This document shows, piece by piece, positions 11,110 to 21,302 of a DNA stretch of 26,310 nt. Numbering within the stretch: the stretch's first letter is position 1; the number at the start of each line of letters is the position of its first letter. The DNA comes from Saccoglossus kowalevskii (taxonomy: Eukaryota > Hemichordata > Enteropneusta > Harrimaniidae): assembly GCF_000003605.2 (NCBI RefSeq), contig NW_003145294.1, positions 102,839-129,148 of the forward strand, given 5' to 3'. The notes under the pieces were generated by a model. It worked only from the letters and a program-made list of their open reading frames with translations, made no database searches and was not told where the DNA came from. Made by a program: the position numbers and the translations under genes.

Positions 11110-11367
11110 TTGATCCAAAATGACTTAAAGTCGATAAAACCTGCTCATACTGTCAATATAAATTATAATTATGAATCACTGCTTGACATTATACGCTTTA
11201 TATTTAAGTATGTTGAATCATATAAGAGATGCAATATTTATGATACGAGACTGCCAAGTTGGCTGCAATTGCGTTATGCTCGACCACAGTGGTGTCGAGG
11301 GACTGTGGCTCGACCTTGGTCATATATTATGCGGATTAAAGGCTACTTGGGAATTAGGCTTAAGTTC
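11110..11367 (+). CDS. Weak exon candidate ending at a strong donor
   Basis: An open frame reaches TTC|GTAAGT (donor 11368-11373) in phase 0. A second frame (to a TAA at 11369-11371) is also open over the same DNA, so the reading frame is not decided. No acceptor was chosen; the frame opens at a TTG. The 3' half (11240-11360) is clearly GC-richer than its surroundings and contains the palindromes at 11278-11316. It is equally plausible that this is a non-coding repeat fragment. Confidence 0.15.
11278..11316. repeat. Two overlapping palindromes
   Basis: CTCGACCACAGTGGTGTCGAG is nearly self-complementary around CACAGTG. The same left arm (CTCGACCACAGT) can instead pair with ACTGTGGCTCGA ten bases further right. 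The segment could therefore fold into two mutually exclusive hairpins. Confidence 0.55.
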
Positions 11368-11614
11368 GTAAGTCACGCAATATTTGGGAGTGATAAAACA
11401 TTACGCCAATTTGATGACTGTAATCAAAGGTTATTATTCTCCTCATCGATGAGGTAATACTTACTAGTGGTAGAATGGTGGAGTACCTTCATATTCATTA
11501 TATATACTAGAATTTTGTTGCATAACTAAAACTTACTAACACACTAATCGCGTCATTGTTTTTACATTTATTCAACTTCAATCAATCATGGTGTTGGGGC
11601 AGTGCTTGACTCAC

Positions 11615-11825
11615 ATTCATGTTATTATTATAACGGTGAATTAGGTTGGTGTTATGACCATTGCATAGAACGGGCCAAGGGAATAGGAAATTGATGATAT
11701 TCGCCTTGGGAATCGTATAATGCACAATGCCAATATTTGATACTGTCTCTTGTACACTAAACGATACGATCAAAAATATTGTTGTGCATTTTCCGATTAT
11801 GGCCGATCGGTACAGCAAGGGGACA
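11615..11825 (-). CDS. Candidate internal exon (minus), unknown product
   Basis: Read on the minus strand, an AATAATTTAG acceptor (AG complement at 11826-11827) precedes 211 nt with a single open frame of 70 codons. It ends at AAT|GTGAGT, a strong donor (complement at 11609-11614). The peptide has a hydrophobic run near its start (TTIFLIVSFSV) and a Pro/Trp-containing stretch (FLFPWPVLCNG). Phases are 2 in and 0 out. The donor is good, but the acceptor has a poor pyrimidine tract, and no partner exon was found. I do not recognise the family. Confidence 0.25.
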
Positions 11826-11829
11826 CTAA

Positions 11830-12980
11830 ATTATTATCTCTTCCCCAGGTTCTCATTCACTGAGACATTACAACGATAATTTCTCAAACGGATTCGGTAC
11901 AATGTACTCGAACAATTTGGCTTCACAAAAAGCTTTTCATAATATTGGTAAATTGAAAAACAATCATATATGAGACATGATATCCCCAGGCATCATACTT
12001 GTTTACATCAATATCATGTTATTAATGCCAACGACAGATAATGTGATATATAATCGACCCCGTCTAAATATACTTAATTAAGTCGAGCGATCAGTCGACC
12101 AATAGACCTGTTTCGGGTTCTGTGGTTGCTTAGCTACTAGTATCATGCGCGCCAAATGGCGTCGAGTATATTAACTCCCGAAGAGAAAAAATGCGCAGTA
12201 TTAGGCAGATATATATTCACTTTGCGCTTCAGTTCTGTTCGGAACATATCAATTCTGTATTGTAGCCATATACGTTACCTTTGAAAGTTTACGAAATTTT
12301 ATATTTCTGTATATTAAAAGGTACACTATATGTCACCGAGCAAAATTGTTGGTATTACGAAATATCCTTGCCTTAAGAAACAATGGTAAAATGGCCTAAA
12401 ACCCGTGTTATTTACACTATATTTTATTAATCGATTTTCTCTGAATTGGTTACGGTGATCCCATGTTTTCAATTAATGGTTCATAATCCTTGTAACATTT
12501 CCCATCAAATATATAAAAATGAAGAAAATGACAATAGTTTTACTTTTGTCTGGCGTTCAAAGTTAATTCAACAAAATTCGGTCATGACGCCAAACGAAAG
12601 TTCATAGTTCAAACGCTGTGTAAGTATGTAACTGATACAAACACGGTGAAAGCAGTACTAAAATACTCTTAATAATTACATAACACTTGGCGGAAGTGGA
12701 CACACCTTCCGACAAACGGCGAATTTCCTTACAAATCATATTTAAAACATAAGGCTTTAGGTTAAATGCCATAACAATCTGAACGGAAATGCGGGTAAGG
12801 CAATAAACAGGTGTTCATTAAAAAAGAGAATACGTTAATGCATGACAAGATAGACCTCGGGGCTTCGGCGTTTATTAAAGGGGATTTCTGATTTCAGTAG
12901 CTTGCGCTGAGATGAAACGGCATTTACGTCGGCACGGCATGCGTGGTCAATGGGAACGAAACTTAGCTACATCACTGCAC
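11830..12980. other. No gene seen
   Basis: Non-coding AT-rich sequence without repeats or splice-bounded frames that I can support. At its right edge an AT hairpin, ATAGTATATATG/CATATACTAT (12983-13019), abuts the repeat element that follows. Confidence 0.4.
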
Positions 12981-13029
12981 TCATAGTATATATGTGATAT
13001 GTATATATGCATATACTATATTATATGCC

Positions 13030-13590
13030 GTGATTCCCGATTGACGCGTTGGCTAGATTCCCTCTATAATTTATATCGAACATCGATATGAAATCACCCC
13101 TCCCCGCTGTATTTATATATTTATAGTTCATATAGTTGTATAGATATTTGATTAGAACGGAATGGGGGAATTAATTTGTAATTAATTCTATTCCATCCGA
13201 TTACATGTGTTCTCCGCCACTTGTTCACCGATTACTAGCTTACACTGCGGTGCGGGAAGTGTTAAATCCAAATGGATTTAAAACATCGAAAATATTTACG
13301 TCGTGAATTCAAATCGTCAATAATGATGATTACAAATCGCGTGTATTTAGATCGGATATATCCATGTAAACGGACACCCCGACGTGGATTTTAAATCCAC
13401 ATAGGACATAACCACGTATTTCTTAAAAATCTCCAAGAACAGTCCGGCGTGGACATGCTATATGATATATCCAAAATTTGAATCGGATATATTCGATTTA
13501 AGGTTTTCCTCTTAAAGACTCTTAACTTAGGGACACTTCGGACCACTCTAGTGATTACATAATATATTGTTAAATGGCTTACCAAAATTA
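13030..13590 (+). mobile_element. tRNA-headed repeat family, copy A (with nested insert)
   Basis: This stretch aligns in order with copy B at 15339-15668. TTGGCTAGATTCC (13050-13061) corresponds to the B box TTGGTTCGATTCC of copy B. Next come TTATATCGAACATCGATATGAAA, GATTAGAACGGA, ATTACATG(T)GTGTT, then GACCACTCTAGTGATTACA and TTACCAAAAT near the end. Copy A has a mutated B box and an extra block of about 240 bp (about 13262-13500) that copy B lacks. It is an inactive, diverged SINE-like copy ending shortly before the assembly gap. Confidence 0.55.
13262..13500. repeat. Nested palindrome-rich insertion
   Basis: Several exact palindromes sit together. TTAAATCC/GGATTTAA flank a 4-nt loop at 13262-13281. 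GGATATATCC lies at 13354-13363. GTGGATTT and AAATCCAC pair around one base at 13384-13400. GATATATCC (13464-13472) faces GGATATAT (13485-13492). The block begins TTAAATCC and ends GATTTAA, consistent with short terminal inverted repeats. It is absent from the related copy B, so it is probably a separate miniature element inserted into copy A. Confidence 0.5.
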
Positions 13591-13624
13591 ATTAATCATC
13601 GATGACAATGCCGGTTTTATCGCA

Positions 13625-14194
13625 NNNNNNNNNNNNNNNNNNNNNNNNNNNNNNNNNNNNNNNNNNNNNNNNNNNNNNNNNNNNNNNNNNNNNNNNNNNN
13701 NNNNNNNNNNNNNNNNNNNNNNNNNNNNNNNNNNNNNNNNNNNNNNNNNNNNNNNNNNNNNNNNNNNNNNNNNNNNNNNNNNNNNNNNNNNNNNNNNNNN
13801 NNNNNNNNNNNNNNNNNNNNNNNNNNNNNNNNNNNNNNNNNNNNNNNNNNNNNNNNNNNNNNNNNNNNNNNNNNNNNNNNNNNNNNNNNNNNNNNNNNNN
13901 NNNNNNNNNNNNNNNNNNNNNNNNNNNNNNNNNNNNNNNNNNNNNNNNNNNNNNNNNNNNNNNNNNNNNNNNNNNNNNNNNNNNNNNNNNNNNNNNNNNN
14001 NNNNNNNNNNNNNNNNNNNNNNNNNNNNNNNNNNNNNNNNNNNNNNNNNNNNNNNNNNNNNNNNNNNNNNNNNNNNNNNNNNNNNNNNNNNNNNNNNNNN
14101 NNNNNNNNNNNNNNNNNNNNNNNNNNNNNNNNNNNNNNNNNNNNNNNNNNNNNNNNNNNNNNNNNNNNNNNNNNNNNNNNNNNNNNNNNNNNNN
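13625..14194. other. Assembly gap (570 N)
   Basis: A run of 570 N with a non-round length, so the size was probably estimated from read pairs or a map. The bases on both sides share TCGCA (13620-13624 and 14195-14199). Frames that appear to run through it are artefacts. Confidence 1.
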
Positions 14195-14220
14195 TCGCAT
14201 TTGTGTTAATCACCATCCAG

Positions 14221-14527
14221 TAACGTGCATTGTCGAACAAAACTACATGGAAATACTCAAATATGTCCGAATATCTACCGAATAACTGCATGCGCTGTGG
14301 ACATGAGCTGGCGTGTTGAAAGATGCGCCCAGTTTAACTATATAAATCGACAACCACGACGAAAATGCAAATGTGAAAACAAAAACATTACTGAAAAAGC
14401 AAATCATAGTGTGTGTAACACGACACCAACACCATGGAGTAAAAATGAAACGCTACTCAAGTTCCCAAAAGAATATTCTATTGAAATACACGTAAATAGC
14501 AAGGCGTGTCTCTGGTGGCATGGCTAG
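14221..14527 (+). CDS. Terminal exon of a cysteine-rich secreted/extracellular protein (5' part missing)
   Basis: An in-frame stop at 14207-14209 and an ATCCAG acceptor (AG 14219-14220) place the exon start at 14221. The frame runs about 101 codons to TAG at 14525-14527. The peptide has eight cysteines and four N-glycosylation sequons (NIT, NHS, NTT, NET), so it is very probably extracellular. The segment CAVDMSWRVERCAQFNYI, followed by RKCKC, resembles the Cys-x-Cys-xx-FNY core of PAN/apple domains, which are abundant in invertebrate extracellular proteins. This is a resemblance by eye, not a proven assignment. The tail (KEYSIEIHVNSKACLWWHG) ends in the stop with no membrane segment. The preceding exons, including any signal peptide, would lie in or beyond the gap. 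No clear polyadenylation signal follows within about 100 bp. Confidence 0.5.
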
Positions 14528-15335
14528 ATTACATCCAAGAGAACGTAGTTAGCAAACTGTTTCACTTATTATTAGTAGTATATATCATACAGTGATTATT
14601 TTACACTTGGCATTCATTTTTGATAAAATTTAATAATAGATAGAGTGCAAATTTAAGCCAAAGGCCAATACAGACGGGACTTTAATAAGATGTGTGGCGG
14701 CGTGTGTTTGTAGTATGCGACACAGAGCACAGTGTAACTTACATTTCATAATTGAAAAGGAGAAGATTAAATATTTGTATACTAGAACTCTGAATATATT
14801 TTGTTATAATATCAGCCTGAAGAATAAGATTAAGACGGGGAAATTGACCCATTTATAAATGTAAAATCTGCCCAAGACACAAACAAGGTTTTCAAGGTGG
14901 CGAACTTTGACAAAAAAGGTCAGATTCGAGCATATCATAAAGTACTAATTCGAAAGAAAACACGTTTTTTAGTTATTTTACTTTCCCGTTGGTAATTTAA
15001 ATCAAAGTTGATGAGTGTCGCTGCATATTTTCCTCGGCCACGGATAGATTAAGTGGTGGATCTGGTGTGAAAAATATTCATTTAGGAATGCGTTACGGGG
15101 ACAGTGATAATGTAGCGAGAAAAACTCAAAATTATAATTTCTATTCTGTCGAGTAAACGAATGGGCTCAGATTCCCGTCGCCTAGATATTGGGAAAAGCA
15201 CGATTATTGAGTTATACGCGCTTATTGTATGAGGGGTTCGACAGGAATACGCTTTCAAAGAGTAATTTAAATGATCCGGAGTTTTCTTTCTTATAACTGT
15301 AAATTCTCAAGTGATATAACGATCGTTGTGTTCGT
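14528..15335. other. Non-coding interval, possible 3' UTR then intergenic
   Basis: Follows the stop of the cysteine-rich exon. No exact AATAAA was seen close to the stop, and no second coding frame or repeat unit was recognised before the tRNA-like head at 15339. Confidence 0.4.
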
Positions 15336-15338
15336 ATT

Positions 15339-15668
15339 GTCGTGTGAGAGATTACATTTATTACTATGCTGGGATTTCCAATAGATTGATGTATTGGTTC
15401 GATTCCCACTAGAAGTTATATCGAACATTGATATGAAACATTGATGAGCAACAAATATTCAGAGTTGTTTATTATCTCTGATTAGAACGGACCTATTAAT
15501 TATCCTTCTATCTCTGGCTATGATTATATTACGTCCAATAACATGATGTGTTTGCTGCTCGCCTATATAAAGTGCGTCTGTTCATTTCACAGTCACGTGT
15601 ACGCTTATTAACATAGTAACACCTTAGACCACTTTAGTAATCACACAAACCTGTCATATTTACCAAAC
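15339..15668 (+). mobile_element. tRNA-headed SINE-like repeat, copy B
   Basis: The head resembles a tRNA from TTACTATGCTGGGATTTCC to TTGGTTCGATTCCCAC. The B box GGTTCGATTCC (15396-15406) is a perfect match to the pol III consensus GGTTCGANTCC. The A box region is worn. The body then shares ordered blocks with copy A: TTATATCGAACATTGATATGAAA, GATTAGAACGGA, AACATGATGTGTT, and GACCACTTTAGTAATCACA close to the 3' end. No intact poly-A tail is visible. The antisense frame reading MGIEP is the usual shadow of a B box. Confidence 0.6.
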
Positions 15669-17585
15669 TTTTATGAGTGGCTTCTCGTCTATTTGTTCAT
15701 TGCAAACGTTTAACGTCTAGTATTGTGAACGAACAATCGTGTACGTTTTTGATAATTTGAAACGATCACAAAAAGCAATCAGCTCAAGCATGAAAAGAGT
15801 GGAACTTATACACTGTTGTAAAAGGACAGACCACGAATAATCATTGCAAAATTTATGAACAACGCGAGCAAGCAAGATAACGAACCCAACAGAAGTATAG
15901 ATCAACCGTGATACCTGACACCTCTATACAGAACAGTCAGTTTTCTGGCAACAGTCCCCACAAATGCAATAATTATACAAATAAAGGAGAACAGTACTTT
16001 TGATTCAGCGTATCATCTTTTGAGCTATATCACTGTTTTATGTTGTCCCCACTGACAATATCCATATGACTAGATCGTGTCACCTCCGTGATTAATACTC
16101 TATACGCAGTTGACATGAAATATTGAAGAGAGTGCTGGGCAACAATCGCTACATCTCCTATTTTGATTGATACGCTCCATTAAACGACAGCTCGTCTGAA
16201 ACAAGTTTGTGTACTTATCTCTCCCTATACGTTACATCTATGGATATCTGTCTATAATGTCTGTATCATGGAGTACATATAGCGTACGTACTCCTACGTA
16301 AATCATATGACAGCGCACTCCTGTGCAGAATGATTGGAGTCCGCTGATCAAAGATTGCCGATGTAAGCGATGTCGAAATAGAAAGACAGATGAGTCACAT
16401 GATGGATTATTTTTTTTTTGGTCAGTGACCATCACGAGAATGGACAGGATTCCAGCATGTATATTTTCGCTGGAAAACGGAAGGGTAGGCTGTGACGAAT
16501 AGTATAACATCATAACGTGATGTCAAGCATAATTGTTATAAGATACATATAGCAATATGTTGTTTTCCTACTTTTCCTTAAAATATATACAAGGAGTAAA
16601 TAGCATACATGTCAATAACAACTATGATCGAGTAAGACAAATTTGACTCGACGTTAGCGTCGATCGAGAATTTACAGTTATGAGGTTGCCGACACGAGCA
16701 CAAATCTCTGCAGGGGATTTCAATTTAGCCATGACCTTCAGATCAACCAAGAAAAGGAAATACGATAAGTGGGTGATTATTGAACATATATCGAACTAAC
16801 TAATTTAATATGTACTTGTTTGGTACTCGGCACACCATTTGAAGTGCGCAAGTCGCATTAGTGTCCGACTAAAGTCGCAACATGTGTCAGACAGTTGCTA
16901 GCTGCTATATTGTATGAAAAAAGTAACAGCAAAAGATACACGACTCAATTTAGTAAAGAAAACTGTTTTTGATTCGATTACGACCCCTATCTTGCCCTCT
17001 TTTATAATTCGACGTGACTAATGACGCAATTCTATTGCACACGCCGCCGTTGTCACGACAATAGTTGAATTAATTAATTAACTAATCTGTTCATTTATTT
17101 TGAATTCTGTCGTAATTCGTATACAAAACGGAACCGATGCACATAATGAATGAAACCACGAACCAATTAACAAAATAGTCAAAAATATTTGTTTACGCTT
17201 ACGTACATACAATACTATCGTGATCGTCCGCTACATGAGTTTACAGTCATTTTTGTCGTTTTGTTTGAAACTAGGTTATGCTAATATATTTTATCAAAAT
17301 ACAAATTTAAGGAACGTGTTTTCACGTACAGTTTCCTCCGAAAACACACATGTTGCGACTTGCAACATAACAACTCACCGTTTTTATTCCAAAAAAGACA
17401 CCATTTATTATGTTCGTGCGAGAATGAAATTACGACCCATTGAGGCCTTTTATATCACTGCTAGCCAATGATCTCCACAAACGTCATCGATGTCCTAATT
17501 CCGTGCGTTCCGTCTATGATCACGATTTCGGTGAAGCGTGGTCGTGAGGAACGTGTTTCAGACTAGTGAATACATGAATGAAGAC
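15669..17585. other. No supported gene; possible third repeat fragment
   Basis: About 16100-16175, TTGACATGAAATATTGAAGAG, GCAACAA and TTTTGATTGATACG resemble the middle of copies A and B, but weakly. A purely A/T plus T-run tract lies at 16410-16419. The minus frame 16238-16513 (91 codons) and plus frame 17220-17471 (83 codons) have no splice support. Confidence 0.3.
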
Positions 17586-17689
17586 TGTTCTTGTGTATTG
17601 TCTTCGGAATTCAGAAGAAGGCACCTGTATCAATAAATCCGTCCTCTCCTATCTTGTCGTATGTAAGATCATATATATTGTATAGAGAG

Positions 17690-17737
17690 ATAGGGAGAGT
17701 GATATATACAGAGAGAAAGAGAGAAAGGGAGAAAGTG
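17690..17737 (+). repeat. GA-rich purine tract
   Basis: GAGAGATAGGGAGAG and (GAGA)AA-type units form a mostly purine run interrupted by ATATATAC. It is followed 35 bp later by a strong pyrimidine tract with acceptor (CTCTTTTTTCAG, AG 17771-17772). That acceptor is good, but the frame behind it closes after 15 codons, so no exon is called. Confidence 0.6.
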
Positions 17738-18341
17738 ATAAATTCACATCTAAACCTAATCTCTTTTTTCAGCAATTACCCAAAGTCTACAGTTGAACTG
17801 GGTATAATTGATAGTTCTTGATGAGACCCAATCAGTATTTATAATCAGTTTCTTTAAATACGACAGGAACAAAAATGGAAAACAGGTGATTTAATAATAT
17901 ACATCAATGGTGAACCTTGGTTATATGGATAGGCGAATACGCTCCCGGCACACAATTCAATTATGAAATTAATGGAGAAGCACAAACGATGGATTGGAGT
18001 GAACGCGCATAGGTCTACACGGCAAACATATATACAATACACGACGTTTGCCATGAGATGCACCTGTTTAGACAAATTTAAATTGTTTGACTACACATTA
18101 ATGTAACTATGCTGAAAAAATTCGAAATTTCTATTCTCAGTGGAACACACGCAAAATTGATCGATCTTGTTTCCTTAATTGAAAAATGCTAATTTTCATT
18201 TATATCAGGGATGTGTACGGACATTTTCTATACAGAATCTTTGACTAGCAAGTAATACACCAAAATTCATTGAATGTTTGGCTTAATTTTAAAAATGCAC
18301 AACAACAACACCTCTCCGATTTTCTTTTTTTATATTTACAG

Positions 18342-18419
18342 ATAACTGGTATGTCACATCAAATTGACGTCGTGCAGAATGGGGAACAGGGAAATACTAA
18401 CACAAATAGTGTATTACAT
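18342..18419 (+). CDS. Candidate internal exon, 26 codons
   Basis: An excellent acceptor (TTTTCTTTTTTTATATTTACAG, AG 18340-18341) opens the only readable frame, as the other two close at or soon after the acceptor. The exon could end at CAT|GTAAAA (18420-18425), giving exactly 26 codons in phase 0. The peptide is hydrophilic and Asn/Gln-rich (QNGEQGNTNTNSVLH). If the donor is not used, the frame runs to a stop at 18495-18497 through a GGATTCAAAATGGCGGCCG string that looks repeat-derived. The next candidate exon at 18783 is also phase 0, so the two could join in frame. Confidence 0.3.
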
Positions 18420-18782
18420 GTAAAAACAGCAAAATGTTGGATTCAAAATGGCGGCCGATACATCATTCATATCTCAGTAAACAGACGTTTTAAATGACAC
18501 GAATACACAAAATTAGCCACTTTTGCATAAACTAAACTTAATCAAGCCTTCTAAATATATGAAAGGTGTGGTTTGAAAAAAAAGATACTTGGCGGCGAAA
18601 CAAGCAAAGCACTTTTAATAAATGCCGTATAATATATGTTATTAGAACATCATGAAGTATAGATAGATCGGTGAAGTACAAAGCGTTAATATACATGTCA
18701 GTAATTGTCCAGCTTGTGTTACAAACAAGACATGGGCTACAATCAAATGTTTAGATAGGTGCACTCCGTCGTTAATTATTAG

Positions 18783-19028
18783 TACGCCAGAAGTACAATG
18801 ACTCGTAAGTTGAAGTGTAGTGATACTATGCTTCAAATATTGAAATATCATGATAATAAAAAAAAGGTCACGTGGTGTTTGTCAGAACATGCACCGCCTG
18901 AATGCTTTCGGGAATTTGTGGGAGCCACCGCAAGAAAAAAACATAATATCATTAATGATGTGAAAATATCAACGAAAGCACGTACACAGCCTAACGTAAC
19001 AACTGGAACTTTTTCTAGACTTTCTTAG
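18783..19028 (+). CDS. Candidate terminal exon, unknown product
   Basis: After TTAATTATTAG (AG 18781-18782) a phase-0 frame of 81 codons runs to TAG at 19026-19028. The peptide is basic and hydrophilic, with two cysteines (TWCLSEHAPPECFREFVGAT), a lysine/arginine-rich middle and a Thr-rich end. It has no membrane segment or signal peptide. It can follow the exon at 18342-18419 without a frame change across an intron of about 360 bp. A strong donor-like CTC|GTAAGT sits only 22 nt into it, which could split the exon. No canonical polyadenylation hexamer is close behind. I do not recognise the family. Confidence 0.3.
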   Translation, partial: YARSTMTRKLKCSDTMLQILKYHDNKKKVTWCLSEHAPPECFREFVGATARKKHNIINDVKISTKARTQPNVTTGTFSRLS

Positions 19029-19029
19029 G

Positions 19030-20500
19030 TGAAATATTATTAACACAACCCACATGTAAACTTGAAAACAATTAGGTCAATATAAACAAGACCAGAACTT
19101 TATGGTCCATGCACATAATGTGAAAAATATCATATATGTCTGGGTGTAAATCTAATAATTGGCAAAATATGATATGTTCATATTTAAACAAGATTCTGAA
19201 TATATAAAGATTTGGTTAGGTATCTTATCAAAGCATGCGTTGAATACGAAGCATTACGTTATGTTATATATTTTTATTATTTCGATATCGACGTGATATG
19301 TTGGATATAGACAATTCAGTGCACATACAGTGTAGTATAGTTGCACATTTAATTAATCAACCTTTTTTTGTAATGCAATGCTCCACTGCAAAAATTGAAT
19401 CGTAGAGATTTATGAATGATTGAATGATGCAACAAATCACACGATATATACTACATGCTTTATTAAAGATGTATCTAATCAGAATAGTGAGAAAGTGCAC
19501 CGTAGACGTGGGTCATATGTTATTTTATAATCGGAATCTCCTATGATGTACAGTGTGTTTCAATATTGAAAATTAAAACTGTCAGTTATTGTACAGATCT
19601 GAGGTTTAAGAGCAATAATGGCAATCGAATTCACTCCGCGCGTGTTTAATTTACTCGGAATCTTACTTAATTTACTACCTTCGTCAAGATTACAATGTAA
19701 TATGTCAGCGAGTGTTGTTTATATATATATATGATATATACGACATATTATGTTTAATGTTGACGTATCTTTCTTACACAAACCTTACGTCGAGCTTTAT
19801 TATCCATGTCGTGCTACACAGATTATATTGTTTGTTCATCCTATCGTATATTATCGGATTTCATTAAGCGGCACGTAGTAATATCGAAATTCGAGCTGAA
19901 ATATACTGTATTGTTATTTTGTATTTTTGCGACGAACTAGTCGTTAAAACTTATATAATATATATTTGGTGATTACAAGCTATTCTGTAAATTTACTCAG
20001 ACACAACATTTACTGATTCACCCCCACACTAAATCTCTAGCATTTTATCAACTACATTATTTTCCATTTTCTAACAAAATGAAAGCTCAGTAGTTTATTC
20101 GTTTTTTTATCCTTACAAATTATGTATAATAAATCAGATGTATTAAAGAGAATTAAAGACTTACACAATACGTATCTCGCTTTTCTGTGAAAAATTAATT
20201 AGTAGCCACATCTTCGGCAATCACTGTCGCCGGGAGGGTATCTCTTTGTGTTACCTTTATTCCCAGAGGTATAATATTAACGTGCAATTTAAGTATTGAA
20301 TTTAAACTGCTTGAGTTTTTAGAAATTTATAAAAGTATCTCATAATTATTCATGAAAAACTGTTTCAGCAATTGCCATTTCCTATTTTAATACGATGCGC
20401 TAAAACGTTGATGAACTTATAAAGAATTCAAGCCATTTTAATTGTCCTAGCCATTACCAGCAAGCTAGAAGATTGCGTTGATTAAGAAGAGAGCGACGAC
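19030..20500. other. No gene seen
   Basis: AT-rich non-coding sequence with a TA dinucleotide tract at about 19719-19741 and many short AT palindromes of the kind expected by chance. Confidence 0.45.
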
Positions 20501-20502
20501 AA

Positions 20503-20580
20503 ATAAACGAGCGAACGAACAAACAAACAAACGATCGAACGAACAAACAAACAAACACACAAATACATAAAGAAATAAAT
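20503..20580 (+). repeat. AAAC/GAAC tetranucleotide tract
   Basis: Imperfect tandem AAAC, GAAC and CGAA units (CGAACGAACAAACAAACAAACG-like, occurring twice), grading into AAAT repeats at the right edge. Confidence 0.85.
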
Positions 20581-21295
20581 CTGGTGCTTTTTTTCTTTTA
20601 TCACGTGTTGTGTTATATCCACAGCCTGCAAAGTGTATTTGAACTAAAAGTGAATGCAGGGCGAGGTTTGTTACATTTACGATATTACGACCAAAAAAAA
20701 TGTCAACAGACGCACCTAGTCATGTCGGTAACTAGTGTATTCGTTAACTGATTTATAACTATTCCCCCTTGTCGTTCACTCCAGATCAAAATGCTCTGGT
20801 GTATTTTACAGAGTAATTAAGCATTTCAGGAGATTCGTTATGTTCCAGTGGGTGGATGTACGAGATACCCGAAGGTCACTTGACAATAAACTTACATGTA
20901 GGTACGCGTGCTCGAAAGAAATAACGTGTAATTAAGGACTAAAGTTACTTAGGGTTCTCATCGAGAATCTTGTCTGAAAATAAAGCCAGGCAACCCCAGG
21001 GCGTCTATATATACAGTTACATTTTTACATCTAAAATTTTTCGTCTAAAATCTTATTTAGGAAACCCATTTTTAAGATTGGTACCCAACACAGTCTCCTG
21101 CATGTACTATATGTATTACAGGGGTTTTAGTTATTTTCCAGGTATCAAGTCACACCTAGTATCATAACGCAGTACTTCAATGGCATTAACTGAATAACGT
21201 ACCTTGTGGCAACCATAGAAAACCGCAGTCAAAATATGAGTTATTGATGTAGTTTATCAACTACCAAATGCACCTATGTGTGCCTCCTCAATTTG
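20581..21295. other. No gene seen
   Basis: Non-coding. The plus frame 20970-21167 is AT-driven and lacks splice sites or coding character. Confidence 0.4.
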
Positions 21296-21302
21296 GAGAT
21301 AA

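Noticed and set aside
13592-14291. Three long open frames (202-227 codons) on both strands
   Set aside because: They run through the 570-N gap; only unknown residues keep them open.
15212-15409. Minus-strand frame beginning MGIEP
   Set aside because: Antisense of the tRNA-like head; GIEP is the usual translation of an inverted B box.
15339-15411. Functional tRNA gene
   Set aside because: The B box is perfect, but the acceptor, D and anticodon stems do not form, and the sequence continues into a repeat body.
17773-17821. Possible exon after the strong acceptor CTCTTTTTTCAG
   Set aside because: The frame closes after 15 codons and the only internal donor (GTATAA) is poor; the tract may be just a pyrimidine run.
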